Below, one piece after another: positions 31,870-42,211 of a stretch of DNA of 64,000 nt. Under the pieces are notes generated by a model that searched no databases, had not been told where the DNA came from, and saw nothing but the letters and a program-made list of their open reading frames with translations. Each line of letters starts with the position of its first letter. The first letter of the stretch is position 1. Made by a program: the position numbers and the translations under genes. This stretch comes from Azolla caroliniana (Eukaryota; Polypodiophyta), in contig JBHGNT010000007.1 in the NCBI GenBank assembly GCA_043228905.1, positions 14,198,001 through 14,262,000 of the forward strand. The letters are read 5' to 3'.

Positions 31870-33635
31870 TTAAGGATAAAGAAAATTACCAAAAGCATTT
31901 GCATGACTATAAAAGGCTTATTCAAAGAAAGAGATGAATATGGGAAGTTACTCAACAACTTCTCCAAATGCAAGAGAAAGCACATGCATGTGCTAAATTT
32001 TGGGAAAATCTAAAGGGGAAACATGTTGATAGTTATGGTGACTTAACTCTTCATGACTTGTCTATGCATTGTAAGAATTTATATGAGTTATCTCTTGCTG
32101 GAAAGATGATGTGTTATGGTTCTCTTTCACATATGTCTCCCTTCTTTACAATTGAAGAAATATGCATAGGACTTAAGAAATTGGCCTCTTGAAAGGCAAG
32201 CGATCTTCAATGTATAAAAGCTGAAATGCTCATTTGGACGGGAAAGGAAGCACATACTTGGATATGCGATATGTTTAATGATGCATTGCAACATGGTATG
32301 TCATATGATTGGACTACAAATTGGATCAAACCTTTACATAAAGGCGAAGATGTAAATAATGTAAACAACTATCGAACCGTCATGGTTGGCTCATTAATGG
32401 CAAAACTATTTGGATGTATAATGGAATCAAAGATAAGTGTATGGGCAGAAAAAAATGGTAAGAGAGCTTATGGACAAGCTGGTTTTCGAAAACACCATAG
32501 CACCATTGATCATCTTGTCACTCTTTGAGTATTAATGGAGGAAAGTCGCCTTAGAGGTAAAGGTTTATATTGTTGCTTTGTAGACTTCAAGAAAGATTTT
32601 GATATGGTACCTTGTGAGCATCTTTGGAGGCGGATGGAAGAACTTGAGGTGCCAAGTGAATATATGCTTGCAATTTCCCGAATATATGAGAAGGTTATAT
32701 GTTGTGTGCGTATGAGAGATAGACTTTCATATTTTTTCAATAGCACTATTGGTGTTAAGCAAGGATGCCCACTCTCACCAACATTATTTGGTCTATGCAT
32801 TGATGAATTAGAAGAAATGGTTACCAAGTTTATAAAGGAAGAATGTATTGAAGAAGTTGCCATTGGGAATCTTGTGATTATGCTTTTGTTATATGCAGGT
32901 GATGTAGTGCTTTTTGCAAATACTTTAGGAGATGCACAAAAGCTTATGAAGGCATTGGAAAAAATTTGCATGCATACTAGATTAAGTGTCAATAGCTCTA
33001 AAACAAAGATTATGCTTGTGAAGAGTCAAAAAAGAGATAAACCATGCATTATGTACAACAATGAGCCACTTGAATGTGTGGAAAGCTTCAAATATCTTGG
33101 CCTTGAAGTTCCTTCAAATCATAAATGGAATGAATGTGTCACACGCCGCTTAGAGGCCGGTAAGCGAGCATATTATGTATTTGAGAACACATGCAATCTT
33201 GGAGATATTAAGTGTTGGGTCCTCAAGAAATATCTTTTTGACACTTTGGTGACCCCGGTTCTTCTATATGGGGTGGAAGTATGGGGCGGTAGCATCCCTA
33301 AATCTACGTGGAAAGAGTTTGAAAATGTCCAAAAACATTTTCTTACAAAGTTTCCACAAGTTAAGAAACAAACGCCCTACACCCTCCTCCTCCTTGAGAC
33401 GGGATCCCTTCCCATTGAGATCATGGCCATGGAAAGGGTTGTTGAATACATGCTTAAGGTTCAAAAAAGCCCCTCACATCGACTTCCTAGAATTGCATGG
33501 GAAGCAAGCAAAAAGATCCAAAAGACGTATAAAAACAAAATTTTGTGTTCGGGTTGGATGCAAGATTTAGAAAATGGTTTGGTAGATGGGATGCAAGACA
33601 CTTGCTTCATGATGCGTCACTACATTCCTCTGTAA
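31870..33635 (+). pseudogene. LINE I reverse transcriptase
   Basis: One frame with stops near 31936, at 32190 and at 32526. RT motifs: NNYRTVMVGSLMAKLF, then QAGFRKHHSTIDHL, DFKKDFDMV (the first catalytic Asp), GVKQGCPLSPTLFG (about 32754-32795) and the palm loop Y-A-G-D-V-V at about 32893-32910, where the catalytic pair should be D-D. The thumb includes FKYLGLEV. The YAGD change alone would abolish polymerase activity. Confidence 0.87.
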
Positions 33636-34012
33636 ATGAGGCCTTTTTGCAATGCCAATGTATCATGACATGGGACAAATGTGGTGGCTCACGCTTCACA
33701 CATTATACTACAAATGTTGCACCTAACTACAAAACCATATTCTTCACGGAACGGGGAAGCCATACACATCGATACATGTTAGAGCTCATCCCGATATCTA
33801 CCATTCAAACCATTGCTTCCATGCGACTTAGCTCGCACGCATTGAGATGTGAGACGGGGCGTTGGGGCACAAGTGATGAGAGTGGCCGACTATGCACACT
33901 TTGCCCTAAACAAGTTCGAGAGTCTGAGTATCACACTTTGATACATTGCTCTGCCTTTGATTATATTCGACCATGCTTTCCACATCGCTTCAATCGAGCC
34001 CGATCCTTGTAA
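33545..34012 (+). pseudogene. LINE I C-terminal Cys/His region
   Basis: Continues the protein in another frame (frameshift at about 33560-33630). The motif CTLCPKQVRESEYHTLIHC (C-X2-C ... H-X4-C) is typical of LINE C-termini. The 210 bp after the stop are 3' UTR, with TTCTTGAACATCGAGAGTCG, shared by the other copies. Confidence 0.8.
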
Positions 34013-34166
34013 AATTTTCTCTCACAAACATGATGTGCACTCTCGATTGCAACATTCATTGGTAATGTTCTTGAACATCGAGAGTCGCTACTCACCTTCA
34101 CACGTATCATGTGATATGTAATATTTTTGGTCTCATAGGTCATATTTGACCTCCGAAGATGATAAT

Positions 34167-34190
34167 ATAATCTATCTATCTATCTATCTA

Positions 34191-34222
<32 letters not shown>
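34167..34222. repeat. LINE I tail, (TCTA)n(CT)n
   Basis: The LINE ends with ATAATATAA, then TCTA units, then CT units. There is no poly(A). Confidence 0.9.
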
Positions 34223-34225
<3 letters not shown>

Positions 34226-34397
34226 AAATCAATGTTTGTTATTAAAACAATATGATAATACAACCCTTACTATCTTCAATACATTATGAATAGTGATAAT
34301 GCAAGGGAAACCCTCTCAAGTGTTGCAAAACTAGATGACATACCTAGACTATCTCCTCTTGGGACAACATCCCCAAACAACGTAGTTGCGAAAATCG

Positions 34398-34862
34398 TCA
34401 CATCAACTTCTCTTTCATCCTATGGATTTGTTGTGTTACCCCATGAAGGTCATCAAACAAGAACCCATTTCTCATGGTCCAATTAAACCACATCACCCAA
34501 TACCTAAAAAAGTCAAACACGACCTTATATGATGGTGCGGGCATGCCTTTATCATCATTAATAAAAACCCAGATAAAAGGTGACAGAATATTGCATGTTA
34601 TTGATGCCCAAATTTGTGATATAACAACCCAAATGGCTTTAGCAACCGGACATGTAATGAACCTATGTCTTGCATCTTCCTCAACCACTGTGCAAAAGAA
34701 ACATGTCCCATTTGAAATATTTCTACATTTTAAAGCCATCGTGAAAGGCAACCCACCAACAATCACACGCCAAAGAAACACCTTAGCACGGAATGAAAGA
34801 TGAGACAGCCATCCTACATCCAAAACTCTACACCACCACTTTACATGTTGAGTAATGTACAT
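34398..34862 (-). pseudogene. LINE J ORF2 C-terminus, zf-RVT
   Basis: The open frame carries the plant L1 zinc-binding RT tail: FRAKVFLWRVIVGGLP, then CFFC ... ARHRFITC (C-X2-C ... H-X4-C), and a tryptophan-rich end. This is the standard C-terminal domain of plant LINE ORF2. Confidence 0.82.
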
Positions 34863-34874
34863 GTGTCTAAAACC

Positions 34875-35220
34875 TTAGTTGCTAACTAATGAAAAGAGAG
34901 AGAAAAAAGATAGAGAAGAGAAGAGGAAAAAATAATACTTCAATATACTATTAAGAAAAGAATACAATACTCTTATACTCCAAGAGTAACAACCCCAAAT
35001 AAGTATTGCAATATGCTATTACTAAAATAATCTTTCCGTCTTCTTCTACTAATCGTCTTCTCACTTATTCTACTCTTCTTCTTCTTCCTCCCTTCTTCTC
35101 CTCACTTCTTCTTGTAGATCTTCTATTCCTCCTTCCTTCGTAACTATTCTATTCCCCCGTCATCTTCCCAATTGCTAAGAATACCCTCCTACTTCTAGGT
35201 TTTTAGTTGCGTTATTCTTG
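34875..35220. other. Stretch with 8-bp direct flanks inside LINE J
   Basis: TTAGTTGC occurs at 34875-34882 and 35213-35220, and between them lie about 330 bp of AT- and CT-rich sequence without coding content. The flanks look like a target duplication, but no terminal inverted repeats or known element were recognised. Confidence 0.4.
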
Positions 35221-35606
35221 TTTTTTCTTTTCTTTTCTTTTACATATCCTCGAGTTTGTGTGGTGCGTTTTTCATATCATTATTTCTGGTTTGTCATCAA
35301 AAGTTGTCATACAAGAAAGCTCTCTCTTTGTCAGCTTTCTTACAAATATTTTCTTTTGAAATTTAGATAAGAGATGAAGAAGTTATGAGCTTTTTTCTCT
35401 ACCTTGCTTTTTCTGCTTAATTTCCTGTGTTTTTCTTCTTTTTCTTTTTTTCTTCTTTTTCTACTTTTCAAAAACGCCTCTAACTTTATTTCTCTTCAAT
35501 TTCATTTATCTTTTAACTCTTGGACCTTTCATATTGTGCTTTATTCTTCTATACCTTCGCATCCAATGTATTTGTCATTGTCTTTTCCTATGAGCAAAAA
35601 TCGACT

Positions 35607-36087
35607 TCACACTAACCAAGCTCTATCTTCAACCAACTTACGGTATATATCATTAGTGTTCACCACAAAAATTGATTGTCCAATACCAAACGACCAATCT
35701 TTCCATGTGTCCTCAACCGCCAACTCTGGAAGCGGGAAAACTAATCCAAGCAATGCCAATATTGATTCCCAAATATACCCATATCCACTTGGTATACGAA
35801 ACTTATTTCTAACTGTACGAAAGGCCATCACTTTCCTGCATGACTCTAATATACCATCTTCCACTGTTACCAAGCCCAGCCTCGCCATTTGATTAAATTG
35901 TGTATTTAGGGTTTCTTTTCCATCCTAATATATTATCCTTGAAGATGCCAACACCTCTGCCGCCAAGGAATTTGTATCTTTTCTACACTCAAGGGGGCTC
36001 GAATGAAATAATTTCAAGCATCGCTGCCAAGAAACCACTAATTGTTGGACCATAATAGATTTTGAACATTTAAATGCATGAGTACTA
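35607..36087 (-). pseudogene. LINE J ORF2, region before zf-RVT
   Basis: The minus strand reads WQRCLKLFHSSPLECR and, after stops, a segment with WKDWSFGIGQSIFVVNTNDI. This resembles the glycine-tryptophan block preceding zf-RVT in plant LINEs (W..G.G..I..W.D.W). It joins the 51455 side after removal of copia H. Confidence 0.6.
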
Positions 36088-36092
36088 TTAAC

Positions 36093-37297
36093 TGTGGAGA
36101 ATAGCGCGGAATATAGCTCGGCCACAACCGAGTCTTGAACACTTCCAACGAGAATCAAACACAGTAATGGGAAGTAGAGAGTGAACGCACATACACACAC
36201 GAGTCGATAGAGAGGACACACGATGTTTACGTGGAAAACCCTAATAGGGAAAAACCACGGGAGCCCACAAGCTTCGAACTATCACTATATGAGAAGGGTA
36301 CAATCAGAGACTCGGAGGCAATGACCTCGAGCTCTGTTTCTTCGCCAAGCGGCAGTTACAACAGAGTATATCGCTCTATATCTCCTCTCACTCTCTCTCT
36401 GTTCTCTCTATACAACAGTTATACACATACAACAATATGACAACAACCTTCCAAAGTGATTGCCCTAAGTCATATTTATACTTATATGAACTTAGGGCTA
36501 TTTAAAAATATAACCTCAATAGGCTTACTCAAAACATATTTACAAATATGTCTTCTCATCCGGTTCTCACCAGGTCTATTCTATCCAGTTTCCGGTCCAA
36601 TCCGGTTTCCGGATCTCTTCCGGTTCTCACCAGGTCCATCCCGTTCTCATCGAGTCCACTTCATTCATAATCGGATCCCATCCGGAGGGACCGATTTCCC
36701 AACAATCTCCCCCTTCACTCCGGCATGGGATGTCTCGTGAGCCTGATCCGCTTTCGGCACGCGTCCAACTTGTCGGTTGTCAACACCTTGGTTAGCATAT
36801 CTGACCCGTTCTCCTCCATTTGGATCTTTGTCAACATGAACTCTTGATCTTCTACTCTCTCCCGAATCCAGTGGAACCTCCATTGGATATGTTTCGTCCG
36901 AGAATGGTAGGTCGCGTTCTTTGCAAGGCGGATGGCACTTTGACTGTCGTAGTAAAGCCGGTATTCCTCTTGTTGGATCCCTAGCTCTTCGATGAAGTCC
37001 TCCCATCCAGATTATCTCCTTGTCGGCTTCCATAACTGCCATGTACTCCGCCTCTGTGGTTGACAACGCAACCGTCTTCTGCAGCCTCGAGTGCCACGAA
37101 ACAGCTCCCCTTGCATAAGTCATGACATATCCGGATGTAGACCGGTTGGTATCCGCATCAACTGACATATCCGAATCCGTGAATCTATCAAGTTGGGGAT
37201 TACCGGAGCCGAACAGGAGGCACATACTCGAGGTCCCTTTCAGATACCAGAGTATCCACTTGACCGTGTTCCAGTGCTCTCTTCCGGGATTGCTCAT
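36093..37297 (-). mobile_element. Copia H, RNase H and 3' LTR
   Basis: Related to copia C. The 3' LTR occupies 36093-36704 (minus; begins TGTTGGGAAATCGG at 36704, ends CTCCACA at 36093), the purine tract 36705-36722, and RNase H 36710-37297. At 37297 it is cut by the copia G 5' LTR, and it continues at 51104. TTAAC borders it at 36088-36092 and 51455-51459. Confidence 0.9.
36705..37297 (-). pseudogene. Copia H RNase H
   Basis: The frame begins in the RT end (MSNPGREHWN), then RNase H with TDSDMSVDADTNRSTSGY, VALSTTEAEYMA and DKEIIWM. The frame shifts just after DKEIIWM, so the last 80 residues are in another frame. It aligns with copia C throughout. Confidence 0.84.
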
Positions 37298-37734
37298 TGT
37301 TGAGATACAAGCTCAACATTGGCCAGATCAGCTATGCAAGCCGAGAACCGAATCGGTTGGGACCGATCGGTTAGGCTGGACCGGTGCGCAAACTGGTGCG
37401 CAACGAGAAGTCGTAGCGGTGCGTAAACAGCGAGGCCGTTGGAAAGATATTCCGCATAGGAATATATTTTGGGAGTTAGTGTAGAGCTCATTTATGAGCA
37501 TTGAAGTACGTGTCAATACTTCTGTTAGTCCGTCTGAACTTGTATAAAAGTGCTCACTGAGCACATCCTATGTACAGACTAAGCATTATTATTTTGAAAT
37601 AGAGTTGAGTGTATTGACTCTCTCTCTATCTATCTATCTATCTCTCCCGCGTACTGTGTGTCCAACCTTTCCATAAACCAGTGTTTTTTCCTACGTTCGG
37701 TTTTCTGTTGCTTCCACACATTGTTCTTTTTTCA
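37298..37734 (+). repeat. Copia G 5' LTR (437 bp)
   Basis: Begins TGTTGAGATACAAGCTC; TATAAAA at 37543-37549; a mixed CT/TATC microsatellite at about 37618-37650, which in the 3' LTR is a pure 64-bp (CT)n. Ends TTTTTTCA. Confidence 0.92.
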
Positions 37735-37746
37735 TGGTATCAGAGC
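37735..37746 (+). other. Copia G primer binding site
   Basis: TGGTATCAGAGC, directly after the LTR, complementary to initiator methionine tRNA. Confidence 0.92.
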
Positions 37747-37811
37747 GCAAGGGTTAAGAACCTCTACAACCGACCTTAGCTCGAGTAGAAAACGTAACCT
37801 TCGTAAAGAAC

Positions 37812-37884
37812 ATGAAAAACAGAATGGATAGAGGCATGGCTAGCTCGCTTCCGACTGAGAAGCTCGACAGAAACAACTACGCAT
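37812..37884 (+). pseudogene. Copia G Gag, first 24 codons
   Basis: ATG at 37812; MKNRMDRGMASSLPTEKLD matches the copia A Gag start. It is cut by the gypsy D 5' LTR and continues at 45972. Confidence 0.85.
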
Positions 37885-38698
37885 TGTCGTAGTGTAATTT
37901 ACACACTACTTGGGAATTGCATTTTGTCCATCCGGATAGAGAATGACATACCCGGTGAGAACCGGACGAAGAGGAACCAGCAAGGAGGAATCGGCAAGGA
38001 AGAGCCGGATGAAGAAGGCCGGTGAGAGTCTCTTACGGGATGAAGAGACACAATTGTAAATAAAAGAAACATTAAAATTTCTATTACGTACATAGGGCAA
38101 GATTTGAACCCTACACCTCCACACAAACAAACTCTAGCCTTACCATTATACTAACTTATTCTAAGTGTTATAAATATAGATTTAATATGTATAAAACCTT
38201 TATTTTCGCCTACCTTTATTAAAAGGTAAGTCATGCATTTTTTAGAATGCGTGAAAAACTTTATTTATATGCACACTAATAAAATTACGCATGCACATCT
38301 AGCGGGCATGAATGCTAAATTTAGGAAATTGTAGTGGGAAAAGAAAAGCATGCAAATTTAGAGAGCATGAACACTTTAGAAAAGCAAGAAGCTATGCTTA
38401 GCCTCCTCCGTCCTTATATAAGGAGGAGAGAAAGATGTATAAGGGTTGGTTATTTTTGGATTAACTATTGATCAATATAAAAATTATTCGTGGGATTCAC
38501 GATTTATGCATCTACTTCTTTCTTAACAACCTAAGTACCAATTAATATAGTATACTCGTGTGATTCACGAGTTTCTTATCTTTCTCTTTGCTATCTACTC
38601 ATAATTAATCTCTATCTCTCGATCTCCTTTCTCCTAGTCCAAAACCCCAGCGGTTCCCACCCGACTCACGTAACGATCCGGTGCCGAGAGGCACAACA
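37885..38698 (+). repeat. Gypsy D 5' LTR, with a tRNA-like segment
   Basis: On the minus strand the LTR contains a tRNA-like stretch: A-box-like TAGTATAATGGTAAGG at about 38138-38153 and B-box-like GGTTCAAATC at 38101-38110, about 43 bp apart. The same pieces occur in the 3' LTR (45411-45426 and 45374-45383) and the solo LTR. The end, CCTAGTCCAAAACCCCAGCGG..., resembles that of the gypsy A LTR. Confidence 0.85.
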
Positions 38699-38702
38699 CA
38701 AG

Positions 38703-38720
38703 TGGTGAACCCGACGTGAA
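38703..38720 (+). other. Gypsy D primer binding site
   Basis: TGGTGAACCCGACGTGAA, identical to gypsy A, four bases after the LTR. Confidence 0.75.
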
Positions 38721-38736
38721 GACGAGTGGCAAGGAG

Positions 38737-40203
38737 ATGGAGAATCAACAAGCTAACAATATGATGGCGATGTTCGAGCGGATGCTACAAGAACAATGCG
38801 TGATGTCGGAGATTTCGGCAGCAGTAGAGTGGCCCGTGCAACGCAACGGGCAATTCAACGATAAGGATGTGTCGCGATATTTGCAGAACTACAAGGCAAA
38901 GATGCTCCGGTGCCGGATTTCGGAAGGACTGCAAGTGACATCCTTCAACCGGGTGGCGACCGACGGGCTTCAAGGGAATATCCATGGGTTACAACAGCAA
39001 AATCCAACGTGGGAAGCATTTGAAGAAGTGTTAAAGACCACGTTCGCCATCGAGGACTCCTCCAAGGCAACGCGGAGGGGATTCGAAGATTGGGTGGAAA
39101 TGCCAGGTAAGGGGCTAAAGGTCCTCGAAGTGTTTTCGTCATTCGAAAGTCGATTCGGGGGGTTGTCCGCGAGAGATCAAACTATTCTTGCACCGGACAA
39201 AGTCATCATGTTTTTGCAAGCTGTGGACGTCTAGGACCGGAAAGATCTCAGAGTGCTTCTGGAGGACACGACCACCGAAAGTGGCCTCACCGAAACGTGG
39301 GAAAGCGTGCGGGATATCGTCGCGCGATACATGAAGAGGGTGCAGTGGCTTGCTAACGAAGAGAAGAGTGTTTCGAAACCGATTCCGAAACCGAGATCCG
39401 GATTGGAGGACCATCAACTGCGGGCTTGGGAAGCTACGACTGAGAAGGGAATCGATGCAACTACAGTGGAGCAGTTGCTGAAAGATATGGAGAATCTGAA
39501 AATCACGATGGTGAAGAAGTAGGGAAACCGTCCCACAAACTCCAAGTATATGGACCGTCGATGTATATGGTGTGATAGCACCGAGCACGATCGGAGGGAT
39601 TGCGACGAGCACAAGGAGGCGTTACAACGGGATCTTATCTACTACGAGGGAAATCGGATTCATTCAATAGACTCTCGGAAGCCACTCCGACCGAACTTCC
39701 GGAAAGGCGACATGAAGAAGGTTCTAGAAGAGGAAATAGCGGCAAAAGGTAATTATGCGACAACTGTGGGAATAAGTGTGGGTGAGTCGTCAAGAGCAAA
39801 GGTGTCTTTTTGGCCGGATGTGCTAGAAAACCCTGAGAAAACCGACTCCAATGAGATCCGAAGCACCGCGGAAAGCATCTGTAAAGCTACAGGATGGGAG
39901 TGCCCCGTGGATAAGAATAGCGTGTTTGCTTTATGCCAATTGCATGAAGTGTATGTAGATGAGAAGCAACGGCGCACGGATGAGGCGGCTGGTCCATTGA
40001 AGACACCAGAAAGCTGGAACTCCGGAGGTAAGGGAAAAGAAAAGATGATTCCGGCATTCAAGCTCGCCTCGGACATCGAACAACAAACGGACATGAGAAA
40101 AGTGTTCAAGGAGAGAATCCTCGATAGCCGGGTAGATTTTTCGCTTCGAGAATTACTCGGAATAGCGAAGAAGGAGTTCCACGATCTTCTTGTGGATTTG
40201 TGA
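38737..40203 (+). pseudogene. Gypsy D Gag (two in-frame stops)
   Basis: The ATG at 38737 (MENQQANNMMAMFERM) is the first after the primer site. One frame runs to 40203 with stops at 39232-39234 and 39520-39522, and ends at a TGA (40201-40203) where gypsy A reads on. CCHC knuckle CIWCDSTEHDRRDC at about 39562-39604. The final block DFSLRELLGIAKKEFHD equals that of A and B. The solo LTR follows. Confidence 0.85.
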
Positions 40204-40258
40204 AGAGAAAAAGGCAAAGTACAGAGGAGAACGCTCCAAGGGTGAATGCAAATACCGT

Positions 40259-40957
40259 TGTCGTGCCCTTCGGCTCCGGATCGTTTCGTGAGTCGGGTGG
40301 GAACCGCCGAGGTTTTTGACTAGGAGGAAGAGGAATACAACTTAAGGCTAGTTATGAATAGTGGAAAGAGAAGTAAGATAGCAATCTCGTGAATCCCACG
40401 AGTTTAGTGTAATTAAAACAATATTTAGATTATAAGAGCAATTAGATGGCAAAATTCGAGAATCCCACGAATATATTAGATTGATCAAAACTTGTATATT
40501 AATCAACAACCTTATACATATTTCTCTCCTCCTTATATAAAGATGGAAGAGGCTAAGCATGGCTTCATGCTTTTTCACCTAAAGTGTCCATGCACACTAA
40601 ATGTGCATGTGATGCTTTGTCATTTCCTAAATATAGGGCTCATGCACGCTAGATGTGCATGAGTCACTTTTAATGGCATGTGTAAATAAAATATTTACAC
40701 TCTAAAGAATACATGATTTTTACCTTTTAATAAAGGTATGTGTAAGGCCTTATGCGTATTAAATCTATATTTATAATACTAGAGATAAGTTATTACAATG
40801 GTAAAGTTGGGATTTATTTACGTGGAGGTGCATGGATCGAATCTTGCCCTATGCACGTGATAAATTCTTTTGATATATTATTTATTTATTTATATGTATC
40901 TAAAATCGGATATATTATTTTATGGTTTTCACGTAGTGTGTGGAATACACTACGACA
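40259..40957 (-). mobile_element. Solo LTR of the gypsy D family inside gypsy D
   Basis: 699 bp opposite to the host element. On the plus strand it starts TGTCGTGCCC and ends CACTACGACA. CCGT on each side (40255-40258, 40958-40961) is the likely target duplication. No internal domain remains, so it probably arose by LTR-LTR recombination. It separates Gag from protease in gypsy D and is more diverged than the flanking LTRs. Confidence 0.87.
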
Positions 40958-41156
40958 CCGTTCTAATGAATGACACCGAATTGGAGGATGAAATACCGAA
41001 TTCTCACTACGTTGATATATTATTTATTTATTTATTGATATGTATCTAAAATCGGATATATTATTTTATGGTTTTCACGTAGTGTGTGGAATACACTACG
41101 ACACCGTTCTAATGAATGACACCGAATTGGAGGATGAAATACCGAATTCTCACTAC
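40872..41156. repeat. Tandem duplication of about 142 bp across the solo-LTR junction
   Basis: Copies at about 40872-41013 and 41014-41156, almost identical except for a 4-bp insert. Each copy contains the last 85 bp of the solo LTR and the next 50 bp of gypsy D, so the duplication happened after the LTR had inserted. Confidence 0.9.
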
Positions 41157-41640
41157 ACAAAGCCACATTGGGCACGCACAACTACGGAGACTCCGGTCCG
41201 AATCGGTAACATCAAAGAACCTGTGCTAGCATTGATTGATCACGGATCGGAGATCAACTTGATGTCCAAGGAGTTCTACCGGAAGGGTAAGTGGCCTATT
41301 AACACAAATCATGGGTAGAAGATCCAGGCAGCCACTAAAGCAATAGAAGAACTATTTGCGGCTTGTCTGGATGTGACGGTGAAGATCGGGGATGTCGAGA
41401 TCGACCAAAATTTCTTCGTACAAGACGGGGTCTCACACTCCGTGATCCTTAGGCAACCCTTTATCACGGCATCACGGATGGAGACGAAGGTGCTCGATAG
41501 CGGTGCAGCTTTTGCACGAATTCGGAGCTAAAACGGAGGGAAATCCGTCCAATTCCTAACGGTGTCGGCAAATCATGAAAGGAACAAGAGAGAGCTCTTG
41601 TCCCAAACAAGAATGGATTTTTAATGCGGACTGTTGCGGA
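41100..41640 (+). pseudogene. Gypsy D aspartic protease
   Basis: NSHYTKPHWARTTTETPVRI precedes the catalytic loop LALIDHGSEINLM, with D-H-G at 41238-41246. TAG codons at 41316-41318 and about 41530 break the frame where A and B are open. Block HSVILRQPFI follows. The region after 41640 to 42160 is linker with an acidic stretch. Confidence 0.82.
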
Positions 41641-42160
41641 GTGGGGAAGTGATAGTCTGAGAAGCCCTGATACCCCACACAGGAAGAAACCTCTCGGTGC
41701 AAAACAAGTACGAATCGGTCCAAATGGGGCATCCACGTACATGAACGTAACCAGAGGAATGAAGAAAGAATACCGAAAAGTGGAGGATAAGTTACGATCG
41801 GCATCAATAATAAAAGAAGACGAAGAAATCGTGGGAATAGTCGAAGAAGTGTTCTATGGGAGCACACTACAACGGCTTGAAGAGCTCGCGGAAGATACAA
41901 GCTAGGGAAACCGGGTAATTCCGGTGGAGTCGGTCGAGATGTACGAGATCATTGTGAAAATGGGGTCGGATGCGCTCCGCAAAGAAGAAGCAATGGTAAG
42001 TACGAAATACAAGACCGTGGAGAAGAAAGTGAAACCGGCCGCAGGACCGTTACCCGTAGATAGCGAACAAAAGAAGAAAGAAGTATCGGGGGATCCGACA
42101 CTTCGGAAGTCCATGGATATCGGACATGCCTTCTCGGATGAGACCCAGAAGAAACTTTGA
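41641..42160 (+). pseudogene. Gypsy D protease-RT linker
   Basis: Open pieces at 41624-41905 and 41924-42160 resemble the linkers of A and B (GSTLQRLEELAED; the lysine-proline block KVKPAAGPLPVDS). A TGA at 42158-42160 separates it from RT. Confidence 0.6.
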
Positions 42161-42211
42161 ATCGGTGGAGGTGGTTTCCTCTCACAAAAAGAAGAAGAAC
42201 GGTTTCGTGAG

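Larger units (their letters stand above)
30778..34222 (+). mobile_element. LINE I, non-LTR retrotransposon
   Basis: Encodes an apurinic-type endonuclease, a reverse transcriptase and a C-terminal Cys/His motif, and ends in (TCTA)n(CT)n. The 5' side starts right after a (CT)n tract, at the very first endonuclease motif, so it is truncated or lacks a first ORF. A, F and N type copia flank it on the left; the L1-type LINE J is on the right. Its 3' part recurs at 56560-57130 (minus) and 60029-60345 (plus). The clade is not determined. Confidence 0.88.
34225..36092 (-). mobile_element. LINE J, 3' part (L1-type)
   Basis: The minus-strand half of an L1-like element whose other half is at 51455-55676. 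TTAAC at 36088-36092 and 51455-51459 are the two copies of the target duplication left by copia H. It contains the end of ORF2 and, at the far end, a zf-RVT domain. A CT- and AT-rich stretch at about 34875-35220, flanked by TTAGTTGC, interrupts it. The true 3' end near 34225 is not clear; no poly(A) is seen. Confidence 0.78.

Noticed and set aside
38091-38160. A functional tRNA gene
   Set aside because: Only A- and B-box-like pieces are present; no acceptor stem or cloverleaf can be formed by eye, and it lies in an LTR.
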